Below, in pieces: positions 26,101-40,000 of a stretch of 64,000 nt of DNA (positions are counted from its first letter, which is position 1; each line of letters opens with the position of its first letter). Under the pieces are notes generated by a model. The model ran no database searches. It was not told the origin of the DNA and was given only the letters and a program-made list of their open reading frames with translations. The translations under genes and the position numbers were made by a program. The DNA is from Adineta steineri (lineage: Eukaryota > Rotifera > Eurotatoria > Adinetida > Adinetidae). The stretch is from assembly GCA_905250115.1 (NCBI GenBank), contig CAJNOI010000048.1, positions 186,001-250,000 of the forward strand, in the 5' to 3' direction.

Positions 26101-28956
26101 GGTATTTATTCTAGAGTTAGTTTTCGCATATAAATAGATGATTCTTGATTTCTAATGTTTTAAACATGCTCATTGATTTTACTGAACAAGGGGAAAACAA
26201 CAAAGACTTCATGCCTGAATTCTCATGAAGCCTTGGAAGTCTTTTAAATCTCTTGAAGTTTATGAAGTCTATGAAGTCTTTTGAAATCTGTGAAATCCGT
26301 TGAAGTCTGCTGTTTCCTCCTTGTTGCTAATTTCTAAGTCTTATTTGACATTACTCATAATGGAAACTCTATTTAGAATATGAAAAATATGTCTTTCGTA
26401 TTATCGAATATATTGTTTTCTGTAGATACTTCTGATGAAGAACAATCAAAAGCACATATACCGTCGTGTGAATCAACCGAACAGCCTGTATTACATCGTT
26501 TAACATCACTAGCAGTAACACCTGTATCACCATCACCACCACCTTCTATCACTGACGAATCACCAACATTATCTTCCATTTCTACGAATATTCGACACTC
26601 GAACAATAGTGATGATAATACATCTGGTAAAAGAATCTTTTTTAAATGATATTTTTTATTCATTCTTTAAAAATCCAAGTTCTTGAAACATCTTCTACAT
26701 CTCAAACACTAATTCCTTTATTATCAACTACATCTCAACAAACGAATACGATTGAAAATCTTCCATTAAATTCAAATAAACGATCCTATTCTTGTGGAAA
26801 TATTAAAAAAAACGAACAGTTGTCATCATCGAAGCGTTCAAGACATTCCATACCATCTTTAGACAGTTATGAAACGAACAGGTAAAATTCTTCTTATTCT
26901 CAATATTGTAATATTAAATTCTTTTTTTTATAATAATAGTAAACAAGTGATTACACCTAATACATCTATAAATAATGGTAATGCTCAATTAACATATGAA
27001 GACATATCTATAAATGATACATTAGTTATAAAACGTGATTTTAATCGAAAGAAACAGTATTATGTAAGATGTATTGAAAAAAATGATAGTAAAAAAGAAT
27101 TACGTGTTCAGTATAAAGAACTCGATTCAATGTAAGAATTTATTAGTTATTATTATAATTAATTATCTAAATGATGTTTTTTATTCTAGAGATGATGAAT
27201 GGATAGAATTTGAACGAATTATTAAACGTCAAAATGAATTAGATTCAAATACAGAAGAAATATTAAATGAAGAAAACAATCAGAAAATAGAAGAAAATAA
27301 TATTATTTCGACTGAACAGGATAACGGAAGTAATAGATTAAGATTTCAATTGAATATAAATTAATATATTTTTTTGTTTTGTAGTATGGAAAAGTTTGGA
27401 GATGGTTTCTCCGATTAAAAGTGATGGTGTTTCATATACACCAACTATTCAAATGAATGATTTGAACAATCAAGTCTTTCAGTAAGTTTTACCTCGCAAT
27501 AATATACAAGAAAGAAACTTGCACATTCTCGGATATGATGTTCTTTCTTTGAAGTTATGTCACATATTAATTTAGAAAGATAGATAAGTCTTCAGCTAGC
27601 TTGAGGATGTGCGTGTAGGTGTGGGTGTGGGCGTGGGTGTGGACTAACAATGACACCCACATCCACGCCCACAGTTACACTCACACCCACTCACGCACAA
27701 GCTCAGTCATAAGTCACTATCTGCCAGTGACATGACTATAGATTCAAATTTCAATAAACTTTATTTTCTTCTAAATAATATTATATCTATATTATTAAAT
27801 AGCGAAGAAATAATCGAACTTCAACGAACATCTTCCGCAACAAGTAGTAATGAAAATATAATATCAATAAATATTGGAAATGATTCCGAATCTATTGATG
27901 ACAACGAATCAAATCGTATTCCACGAATAATTATTCAAAAACATCCATCAATTATAAAAATCGATTTAACCGAAAGTACTCATAATAATGATATTCCATC
28001 TACATCTAATAAGTAAATTTTATTTTTTATTATATTATTTATTCTAATTTTATTCGTTTAGCTTTTTACCTCCATTATATATCAATGAAGAAATCATTGA
28101 TAATTCTCCGAATAATCAACAATCCATTTTTAGTCCATCAGAACTTTCACTACGATCTAATTCTCCTATTGATAATCGTCGTGCTTCTGTACGTCAATTA
28201 AAACGACGTACATTTCGAGAATCAAAAGATTCATCTTTATTGATAAAGAAAAGAATGAGATTAGATACAGATATTAATAGTAATTCTACGATTGATAATA
28301 TTTCAAATAATAATGATCAAAGTTCAACTCCGAATGAACAACAATCACCTGAAAGTACGTTGAATTATATGTTTACAGAATAGATTTTTGATTTCTTTTC
28401 ATTTTCAAGTAAAACGATATCGAACAGTAGGAAAACGAGGTGGCAAAAGAACAGTTATTCAACCAGGTAGGTTTTAAAAAAGATTGTTTTTCTTTTTTTT
28501 TATATTTATTCTTCATTTTAGATAATGAAAATGAAGATATTCGTTCGAATTCATTAATAAATATAACATTAAATCAACAATTAGAAGATATGTTTAAAAA
28601 TCGAACTAGCCGTTATAATTTTCTTGATCTTGGTAAATTTGTTTTTTCATTTAAAATATTTCGTTTGATATTTTTTTTGTCTTTATTTAGATACTGATAA
28701 AACAGGTGATGATCGTTTAGTTCATTTGAAAGATCGTATGCGGCAATGTCAGAAAGTATTTCTTAATTTAAAACATGCTTTAACAAAAATCGAAAAACAA
28801 CGAAGAGTATTTCTACGACGACAAAAATCATTAAGTATGTCAATTGATTCTGGCAACCTTAGCTTAAAGCTACCGATCTGTATGATAATTTATTTTCTTT
28901 TTTTAGTTATACAATCAACGACCAATGACCTATTCTTACCATCTACATGTACATGA
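23104..28956 (+). CDS. ARID4: ARID4-type chromatin protein (RBBP1-like)
   Basis: A gene of about 15 exons. In order: a Tudor/RBB1NT-like N-terminal region (LPVGCLVSGKYRGSFCSAQV; IYTVVFDDGDEVSLRRSLLC), a conserved middle (FPALILKRKSLPDYMWVK), the ARID DNA-binding domain (FVAQLYTFMDDSGTPINNIA, LDLHRLFKIVRLYGGYNKVT, WGKVYMKMGL, YKKYLSGFE), a long Ser/Asn-rich linker, a chromo-barrel/Tudor-knot (YYVRCIEKNDSKKELRVQYK then DDEWIEF), and a basic helical C-terminus ending FLPSTCT. This is the ARID4A/B layout; those proteins recruit the Sin3-HDAC co-repressor and bind retinoblastoma protein. The ARID is interrupted by an 880-bp intron (24162-25041). Other introns contain a TGTGGG-like hairpin (about 27600-27710) and a degenerate TGAAGTCT repeat (about 26230-26310). 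Confidence 0.88.
26225..26312. repeat. Degenerate short tandem repeat (TGAAGTCT-like) in an ARID4 intron
   Basis: About eight imperfect copies of a unit near 10-11 bp, core TGAAGTCT or TGAAATCT, lie in the intron between about 26102 and 26425. It looks like a small decayed minisatellite. Confidence 0.55.
27603..27708. repeat. Telomere-like TGTGGG inverted repeat in an ARID4 intron
   Basis: A GT-rich arm (GTGTGGGTGTGGGCGTGGG near 27617) is followed after about ten bases by a CA-rich arm (CACCCACATCCACGCCCACA near 27652). Together they form an imperfect hairpin of roughly 40 bp per arm. The unit TGTGGG resembles the telomeric repeat reported for bdelloids. Confidence 0.6.
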
Positions 28957-29132
28957 GAATCAAAATGACTAATTTTGTTTTTGTTTTTTTTTTGTTGTTA
29001 TTTGTTACGCAAAATCCGTTACAGTGCGTCATTTATTATAAATGTATTCAAGATGAATAGATTTATTTTCATTTGTTTTATGCATAGAAAACGAGTTTTT
29101 AATAATTGTGATTTTTCTAGTTTATAATTTTC

Positions 29133-30220
29133 ATGGAGATTTATAAATTATCAAATCTACCTGATTCTCTTTATTATATACCAAATTTTATAACAATTGA
29201 AGAAGAAGAACAATTATTATCATGTGTTAATAATGTTCCTCGTACACGTTGGGTTCAATTACGTAATCGTCGTTTACAAAATTGGGGTGGACAACCACAT
29301 AGCAAAGGAATGATTCAAACAGAATCATTACCGAAATGGTTAGAACCGTATACTGAACGAATTCTTCAATTGGGAAATGAAACTATATTTCCTGATCAAC
29401 AATTTCAATTTAATCATTGTTTAGTTAATGAATATGAAGCAGGTCAAGGTATTATGCCACATACTGATGGACCTGTTTATTATCCGATTGTAACAACTAT
29501 TTCATTACAATCACATACTGTTATTGAATTTTATCGACCGATTGATAGTAATACTACAGAGGTGAGATAAGAAATAATAGAGTAATAGTTTCGCAAGTAA
29601 ACTCTATAATGATCAAATCGTTTCGGAAAATGTTGAAGAATAATATCATCATCATATATAAATAGTTCAGAATTTAAATAAAATAACAAAAATTTAAGTC
29701 ACAAGACGAATGAAAGATGAATTACTATATTGAATAATACAAACACTTTTATTATATTAGTAGTTCATTTTTACTATTGAGATAAAAGAAAGTCTGATGA
29801 TTTTATAACAGTCATATTCAGTATTGATCGACTAATATGTGAAAATTTCTTTATTCTCAACAAATGATGATATCATCTCATAATTACAGTTAATCTCAAA
29901 TGAATTGTTTTTTAATCAAATAATTCTTCTTCTATATTTAGGATCTATCGTCAATATCTGATCGTTGTGTTGCTCGAGTTCTACTTGAACCACGTAGTTT
30001 GTTTATTGTTAAAGATGATATGTACTCATATTATATGCATGGTATTAATGAATATCAAGACGATAAAATTAATCGTACGATAATCAGTAATTTTGATCGA
30101 TGTAGTGATGAAATTAAAAATAGAGACGAACAAATCTTAACACGTAAAACACGAATTTCTCTAACTATTCGACGTGTAGAGAAAACATCGAAATTACAAA
30201 TTGGAATGTTACGCAAATAA
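29133..30220 (+). CDS. ALKBH6: AlkB-family dioxygenase ALKBH6
   Basis: Two exons (29133-29561, 29942-30220) give 235 residues, the usual ALKBH6 length (about 238). Signatures: YYIPNFITIEEEEQLLSCVN, RRLQNWGGQPHSKGMI, FNHCLVNEYEAGQGIMPHTD containing the iron-binding HxD (HTD), GPVYYPIVTTISL, the distal His in YYMHGI, and the 2-oxoglutarate-binding arginine region RISLTIRRVEK. It is an Fe(II)/2-oxoglutarate oxygenase; its nucleic acid or protein substrate is not settled for the family. The intron is 380 bp with nothing recognised in it. CRLS1 begins 24 bp after the stop, suggesting co-transcription. Confidence 0.95.
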
Positions 30221-30221
30221 A

Positions 30222-30244
30222 ATTTCTTTTCTTTTCTTTTTCAG
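30222..30244 (+). promoter_or_regulatory. Trans-splice acceptor in the 24-bp ALKBH6-CRLS1 gap
   Basis: The whole intercistronic gap is a polypyrimidine tract ending in TTTTTCAG immediately against the CRLS1 ATG. There is no room for a promoter, so a downstream cistron resolved by spliced-leader trans-splicing is the simplest reading. Confidence 0.7.
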
Positions 30245-31104
30245 ATGTTAATACTCGGACGATTGTTATTAAATCGTTCACCATCTTCAATCATTCTACA
30301 ATGTAGATCTAGTATTTTTCGCTCAGTTATTTGTAAAAAACAATTAGTTCCTATTCAATTATCTTCATCGAAATATCTTCTTCGATATACATCAACTACA
30401 CCTGATCAACAGAAAACAGATCGTGTATGGACTATACCAAATATTTTAACATTTGCTCGTATTGGTTCAGCACCCATTCTTGGTTATTTAATTGTCAGTC
30501 ATCAATATCCAGCTGCATTAACACTTTTTATAATATCAGGTTTCACAGATTTAATTGATGGTTGGATTGCACGACGATATCCTTCACAAGCATCTGCATT
30601 AGGTTCATTTCTTGATCCATTTGCTGATAAAATGCTTGTTGGCATTGTTGTTATAACACTTGCCTATGTTAATCTTATACCATTATGGCTTCTTGCATTG
30701 ATAATTGGTCGTGATATTGTTATTATGATTGTTGCAGCTTATCTTCGAATTAAATCTGTACCACCACCACGTACATTAAAGAAAATTTTCAATATGAAAA
30801 ATGCAACTGTTCAACTTTATCCAACATTTATTAGTAAAGTATGTAAAATTATTGAAATATTCTCATATAATTAATTATATCATTTTAGGTTAATACAGGT
30901 GTACAAATTGGATTATTAACTTTATGTATGGCAGCACCAATTTTTGATTATCATAATACTGGTTGGATGTCAGCTATCTATGTATTATCTGCTCTTTCAA
31001 CTGGTGTGTCATTTCTGTCCTATACTGGTAAAAGTGGACGTGCAACATTTAAAATGCTCTCACAACAACCAAAATCATCTTCTTCTCCTCCATCTTCTTT
31101 ATAA
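30245..31104 (+). CDS. CRLS1: Cardiolipin synthase, mitochondrial
   Basis: Two exons (30245-30838, 30889-31104) give 269 residues. The N-terminus is rich in Arg, Ser and hydrophobic residues with no acidic residue in the first 50, consistent with a mitochondrial presequence. The CDP-alcohol phosphotransferase motif D-G-x2-A-R-x8-G-x3-D-x3-D is intact (LIDGWIARRYPSQASALGSF followed by LDPFAD), preceded by the conserved WTIPNILTFARIGSAPILGY. Several membrane helices follow (VGIVVITLAYVNLIPLWLLA and LLALIIGRDIVIMIVAAYL). It joins CDP-diacylglycerol and phosphatidylglycerol to make cardiolipin in the inner mitochondrial membrane. It appears to be the second gene of a two-gene transcript with ALKBH6. 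Confidence 0.95.
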
Positions 31105-31173
31105 TTAAATTTCATTTGTATACAAAAAAACGAGAATGTAGAATAAAACGAGAGAAAAAAAACAGAAAGATAT

Positions 31174-33732
<2,559 letters not shown>

Positions 33733-33755
33733 GTTAACAACAAATTGATAATCAT

Positions 33756-35449
33756 TCTGTTTAAAAGAAAGAAAAATACAATGTATAATTGTTTTCCTTT
33801 GATCAATATCAAAGAAACCGGTAGTAGGAGGTTCTATTTACAGAATGATATCCTATAGAAACTCAACAGATTGAACTTTCGAAATAATAAAATCATTTCA
33901 AATCGATATTTGGCTGTAGGCCAGAAATATAAGAATGATAATTAACTACCGATAATTTTGCTAATGTAGTTATATGCAATTCAATATTTATTTATAGATG
34001 AATCATAAAAAGTATATAACCTTTTCCTATATTTCATATTCGTTAGAAAATAATCCTAGAAAAAGAATATATTACCCAGAAAGACGTAGCATATTGTCTC
34101 CAATCCATTTTAATGATGCTGTTTGATAGTTAACTATTGAAACTGAGAATACTAAATAATCATCATTTTCTCTTGTCTCTCTTATATAGTAAAGATATTT
34201 TTTTCGTGTCAATTTGCATTTTCGCCCCATTATGTTTGTTCAGAAAATGTTCTTAGAATACATAGACAATAAGGTAGAAAAAGAAAAAGAGTATGGGGCG
34301 TGTATTTGTCTTTCAAAAAAGAGTATGTATCTTATCATTCATACATTCTCATTTTCAATGATGAAAAAAGGAACTGCTACTATTCCTTTTCAAGACGCAT
34401 ACACACACTTCAATCTTTGATAGGCAAACATCTTTATATCGTCTAATTAAAAATGAGACATATATATGCATATTCATATAAATGTATGTGTAATGATGAT
34501 AATAGATGTGTGCTAGCATTGATCACAATGGTAAATAGAGAGAATAAGTACAATATGCTTCCTTAGAAAAGAAAGACGAAGAAGAAGCAGAAGGTGAGAT
34601 GAGATATATTCTTTAGTTTTAAAAGCAAATAAATCGATAAGTTTGACATGAATCACATTGATAAACTTATTTTCTTATGAATGTGTCGAGAGGTATTAAA
34701 TGCTAATAGATGGTTTCTTTACTTTTCTTCATTTATATGACAGTTTGTAGAAATATTGTTCGAAAAGAGCATTAGAAGTATTTTACAAATGTATTCGATT
34801 GAAAAAAAAGGATATTTTGAATTCGCATTGATGAATTGTTTTGCATAAATACAACACCTTTAGTGACATCGATAAAATGTTATTACAGGAAGATATTGAC
34901 TTTCTTTGTAATTTGAATATTTTTCTACCAATCAATATTTTCTTTCGATAAATAAATCATATAAGTATGCAATAGACCGTAACCGAATTATATTCATACT
35001 GATTATTTTAACCATGAAACAAAAAGAACGACCAGCGTCGAACTTTACAAAAGGCTCAATAATTACAAGCGCAACCATAAACTATTATTTTGTCTGAATG
35101 CCATCCCACTCAATTCTCAATTCGTACTCCTGATGATATTGTCGGGATGATTCTATTCTTGATTTCAATCAACACATGTAAGTATGATTTCATATTTTTT
35201 TAAATATAATAACTATTCATTAGAAGTTTTTAGTGTATTAAATGAGTTCAGTACAAAATAAAATTCGAATGGATATTGTTATACAACATCACCATACATT
35301 GATTACGCCCGGCAGGAATAGCTGAGAATGTGCAAGGGATCCTTCTTTTTGCTTTTTTGGAATTATAAATGATACCAAAAGATTTGTCTTGATTCCTCAG
35401 TTTTCATTCCGAATAATTAATCAAAAAATCGAATACAATAAAATGTTAA
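33756..35449. other. Intergenic region, about 1.7 kb, possible RBPJ promoter
   Basis: Between the most 5' RBPJ exon seen and the LTO1 stop, both on the minus strand. No convincing gene or transposon ends were found. It likely holds RBPJ regulatory sequence and possibly a non-coding or short first exon. Confidence 0.4.
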
Positions 35450-35848
35450 CTAAAAAGCTAAAGTTGTTTTTTCAGTTGTATGATTATTTGATCCAGTTAA
35501 ATGTTGATGTCGAGCTCGTATAGATGCAAGTAATTCAGCATATCGTGGTGTACTTGGTACAAGACTTCGAAATTCACGACATGATTCAAGAATACCATTT
35601 AAAAGACGTTTTTGTCTAGGATTAGAATCATTTGTTGAGTTAAGTGATTGTTGTAAATGTTCACAATAAGCAGCGATAATTGCAATTTCTCGATGATTTT
35701 CAATCGCATAATCAAGACCACGATTGAAACCTTGTCGAAAACCACGTTGATAACCATATTGACGACCTTCTTGTTGACCATTTTCAACGAGACGTTCATC
35801 AAGTGATGAAGCAAAATCAAGTGGATCAATAGTTGTATCGTTAGTCAT
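35450..35848 (-). CDS. LTO1: LTO1 / ORAOV1 homologue (Yae1-Lto1 adaptor subunit)
   Basis: An intronless gene of 132 residues, close to the human length (137). It has the family's repeated Gly motif (EGRQYGYQRGFRQGFNRGLD, Y-x3-G-x3-G type) after an N-terminal DPLDFASSLDERLVENGQQ stretch. It ends in LAF, like the short hydrophobic-aromatic C-terminal signal with which LTO1 is known to dock to the cytosolic iron-sulfur targeting complex. With YAE1 it helps load the Fe-S cluster of ABCE1 (RLI1). Orientation matches RBPJ upstream. Confidence 0.85.
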   Translation of the reverse strand: MTNDTTIDPLDFASSLDERLVENGQQEGRQYGYQRGFRQGFNRGLDYAIENHREIAIIAAYCEHLQQSLNSTNDSNPRQKRLLNGILESCREFRSLVPSTPRYAELLASIRARHQHLTGSNNHTTEKTTLAF

Positions 35849-36123
35849 CTAGAATCTATATAAATATGATCTTTCTATCAATTAACTAGTCAAACAAGCT
35901 CATGAAACCTATTGAACACGGACGAAGGAAATTAATAAAATGAAGTATATATATGTATAGAAGATTTATTTGTAAAAAAATTCTTGAATAACAATTAAAT
36001 ATAGCACCGCAAAATAGAGATTCATTTACACAGCAAACAACGAGCAAAAGCTCGTTTATATAAAAAAAACAAAAGAAAAGATGACTATATGACTAGAAAA
36101 AGAAAAAAAATATGCTAATAAAA

Positions 36124-36901
36124 TTAATCTGTTTCTTCAAAACCTTCTTCACTTAATTTTTTAATAATAGCTCGTACCATTCTCATACAATCGTAACATT
36201 CAATTGAATGTGCTTCATGTCTTGAACAATGATCACATTCATCATTATGACCAGGTAAATCTTTTATATTACGAAATTTATCATTTGCTGTTGTTACTTT
36301 ACGTTTATATGATTCAAGTACAGTTTCTAAATGTTTAACGCGTGAAACTAATAATAAATTGATTGTTTTTAATGATAATTCATTTAAACGTGGATCAGCA
36401 TTACCACAATTTGGTAAAAGATTTAAATTAAGATTATGTTTTAAATGATCAGCACAACGACGAATAACATCATCGAAATTATATTTTTGTGCTAATAATA
36501 ATGAATCAACTGTACCACGTTGTTGCATTAAATAAGCTTGACAACGTTTTGTTAATTCAATCATTTGGTATTCCTAAAATAGAAAATAAAATTAGTAAAA
36601 TATGAAAAAAACAAATTCGTTCTTTTACATCAGCTAATTCAAGTAAACGTTGAATATTTGTTGCAACAATGGGTCGATTAGGTGGATAAATAACAGCAAG
36701 TAATTCTTTAATATCATCAAATGATTTTCCTGGTAAATTTATTTCCATGGAATCACGTTCACGAAAATTTGATTTAAACATTGTTTCAAATACAGGTGAC
36801 CATATAGCAAGTAATGCACGATTACAATATAGTTTTTTATCTTCGATATTAAGAATTATATCATAAAATGGTGTTGGTTTTGTAAAATCAAATTGTTCCA
36901 T
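36124..36901 (-). CDS. BTB/POZ domain protein
   Basis: Two exons (36629-36901 and 36124-36573) give 240 residues. The N-terminal BTB fold is clear: DIILNIEDKKLYCNRALLAI, WSPVFETMFKSNF, ELLAVIYPPNRPI, LLELADEYQMIELTKRCQAY. A helical BACK-like stretch follows, then a Cys/His motif (CDHCSRHEAHSIECYDC) that could bind zinc. BTB proteins of this size often act as Cullin-3 adaptors; that is not shown here. No MATH or Kelch domain is present. Its 5' end lies about 90 bp from assembly gap 1. Confidence 0.85.
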
Positions 36902-36992
36902 GGCAATATTTTTGAACGAAAAATACAGATCAATATGAGTACTAAATATAACTATATATGATTAATAACATATATAATTAGGATAAGAAAAT

Positions 36993-37092
36993 NNNNNNNN
37001 NNNNNNNNNNNNNNNNNNNNNNNNNNNNNNNNNNNNNNNNNNNNNNNNNNNNNNNNNNNNNNNNNNNNNNNNNNNNNNNNNNNNNNNNNNNN
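36993..37092. other. Assembly gap 1 (100 N)
   Basis: Exactly 100 N, a placeholder length. The first 47 bases after it are the exact reverse complement of the first 47 bases after gap 2. Confidence 1.
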
Positions 37093-40000
37093 CAACTAAA
37101 TTAAGTTTAAGAATGCTGATTGATATATTATTACTTAATTCTGACTTTTCATTATCACGAAAAATAATGTTATTATTAAGTAAAAGAAATTCTGTTCCAT
37201 TTCTTCAACCATCATTAAAAGCTTCATCATCATCATATCGCTTTGTTTCGGATATTATTCATGTTTGGAACTATTCAATACCAACAATTCTTTCATTTGG
37301 TATTGGTCCATGTTCAGGAAAATCAACAAGTCTAAATAATATTTTTCTTTCATCATTTGAACAATCATGTTCAAGTATTTATTTTCAAAATACAATTGAT
37401 ATTGATTTTGGTTATGGTTTTCTACCTCTACGATCAATGAGTATTGCTGATGCTCATGGTTCAATGAAGAAAACATTATTGAAAACAATTCATGAACTAT
37501 TTGATGGATTTCTTATTCATGTTAAGTTTGAATATCTTTTTAATAACATTGGTACAGTTATGGATCAGTTAACGATGATTATGATGCAAGAAAAATATTT
37601 ATTATTGATCATTCGAGATGTTCCTAAAGAAATTAATACTGATCAAACCATTATTCAATTGAATAAGATTATTCAAAATCAAAAGTATCAATTAACAATT
37701 ATTCAAGATACTTCTTCAGATAATCACCTTCAACGTTCAAGTCTTTCATCATCGGAATACCCCACACTCCCAGCATATTTTCTACCCGATATTTCAAATC
37801 AAGGTGATCGTATCAATAAAAATCATGTCATAACATTACGCAATCAAATCTTAGATCAACTACCTACTCAATGCATTTATACCATGGATTCGATAAAGAA
37901 AGAATTAAAGATTTTAATGAATGATGATTATAATAAGCATTTAAGAGAAGTTAATCAAATGATAAAACCATTGACAGATAAATTATTCGTTACTCCTTTA
38001 GATGAAGATTGTGTATCAAAATATTTTCCTGAATATTTACAATTTGTTCAATTATGTGAATTAAAACTGAAATCAACACGTTTCAATTTTTATGCTTCTG
38101 AAAACGATGCTGATGTTTATCAAGTTCGCCAACAAATTTTTGAATTAGAAGCAGCTTCACAAACTGGTAATCAATCATTAAGTGTTATTTTTCAAGTATT
38201 TCTTGATATTCTCAAAGCATCTGATTTAATCACATGTCTAGAATTACTTAGCACACAATTAAAAGAAGAACGTCAGCGTTTAGTTTCAACAAGTGATATG
38301 GCCACACAATTACCTATTCAAAAATGTTTCTCTTTAGAAGTTTTATGGCGTAATGCTATTGTTTGTAGTCAACATCAATCATCAGACATTCAGAAATTTC
38401 TTCACAAACAATATTTTGATTATATTGAAGCCGGTTATCCATTTGAAATTATTGATGGAGATAACTTCCATTTTCAACATTCATTTTTATTTCAATCTTT
38501 AATGCCTTTTCACAATCAACGAACATTAGTCATTAGTATCATTGGACCACAAAATTCTGGCAAAAGTACTTTATTAAATTACATGTTTGGTACATTATTC
38601 GATGTTCGTGATGGTCGATGTACTCGAGGTATTTATGGATCATTTGTTAAATCAAATCGAACTGATTATGATTATATTCTATTAATTGATACAGAAGGCT
38701 TATTAGGCATCGAAAGAGAAGATAAAGAATATGATCGTCGAATAGTTTTATTTTGTTTAGCTGTTTCACATATTGTGATTGTTAACATGGTTGGAGAAGT
38801 TAGTGCAACATTACAAGAAATGTTAAAGTTATGTGCTGATTCATTAGATAAAATTGGTGCAACAATAATTCCACGACCTATTGTTCATTTTATTTTAAAT
38901 CAAAAAGCAGATTTAAATATTGATAACAATAAAGCAGCTATTGAAAAGATTATCAATGATTTGAAACGAGAAGGTCTAGATAAATCAATCGATATTCGAA
39001 AAGAAACATTTCATACACTTCCATCAGCATTTCAAAAAGAAGGACAAACATTAACATCAAATCCAAAATTATCAAATGTTGTTAAAACAGCACCAGAGTT
39101 TATTGAATGTGTTCATCAGTTGACTGGTAAAATTCTTAATCCAACAGATTCATCGTTAAGACGAACATCAGAAATTTCTGATCCTCTTCAATGGTTATCA
39201 TCATCAATAGCAATATTTGATACATTACAAAAGTTTCCTGATTTGACATATTATCAAGATATTAATGAACGACGTATTGATAATGAATTACGAGAACATA
39301 TAAGAAATAATTTAATTAAAATGTTTTCTTCGGTTTATCGTGATAAGTTAATCGTTGAATCATTACATAAAAAAGAAGATGAAATAAAAGAAATTTTTCT
39401 CGGTCTTCAATCAAAAATTGATAAAACTGCTCGACAAGATATGGAAAATTTATTTAAACTATTAAAAGTACCTGAACCATTACGAAAACGAAGTCAACAA
39501 TTTCTTAATGTACAAATAACAGAAATGCTTAATGCTTTACGAACATCGACAATTGCTGCAAATGAAAGAGAAAAAGTTAAACTACTTGTTCGAAATGGTG
39601 AAGGAGATTTACAAAAATTAATTGAAGATACAATTGCACGTGGAATACAAATGTCAGAAGATATTGCTGCACAAGAATTTGAAAAAATGTATAAAACTAC
39701 AACTAACTATATTCAAAGCAAATATATACCACAAGAACGCCTAAAACAAGCTATGAAACATATTTATACAAATTATAATATTTATGAAAAAGAATGTTTA
39801 GTTGAATATGCACATATTATTGATCATTTAACTTTATTAACTAATTTAAACGAAACTAAAGTACCCATTAATGAATTAGAAGAATCACTAATTATACGTT
39901 TTGCTTGTCTTGGTTACGAGCATTCTTCGGTATCAGCAAATCATTTCAATCCAACAGGAACAACTATTTATTCATTAGATATTATCAACAATCTTGTCTA

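Noticed and set aside
27603-27708. A true chromosome end
   Set aside because: The repeat is short, inverted on itself and lies inside an intron with coding exons on both sides.
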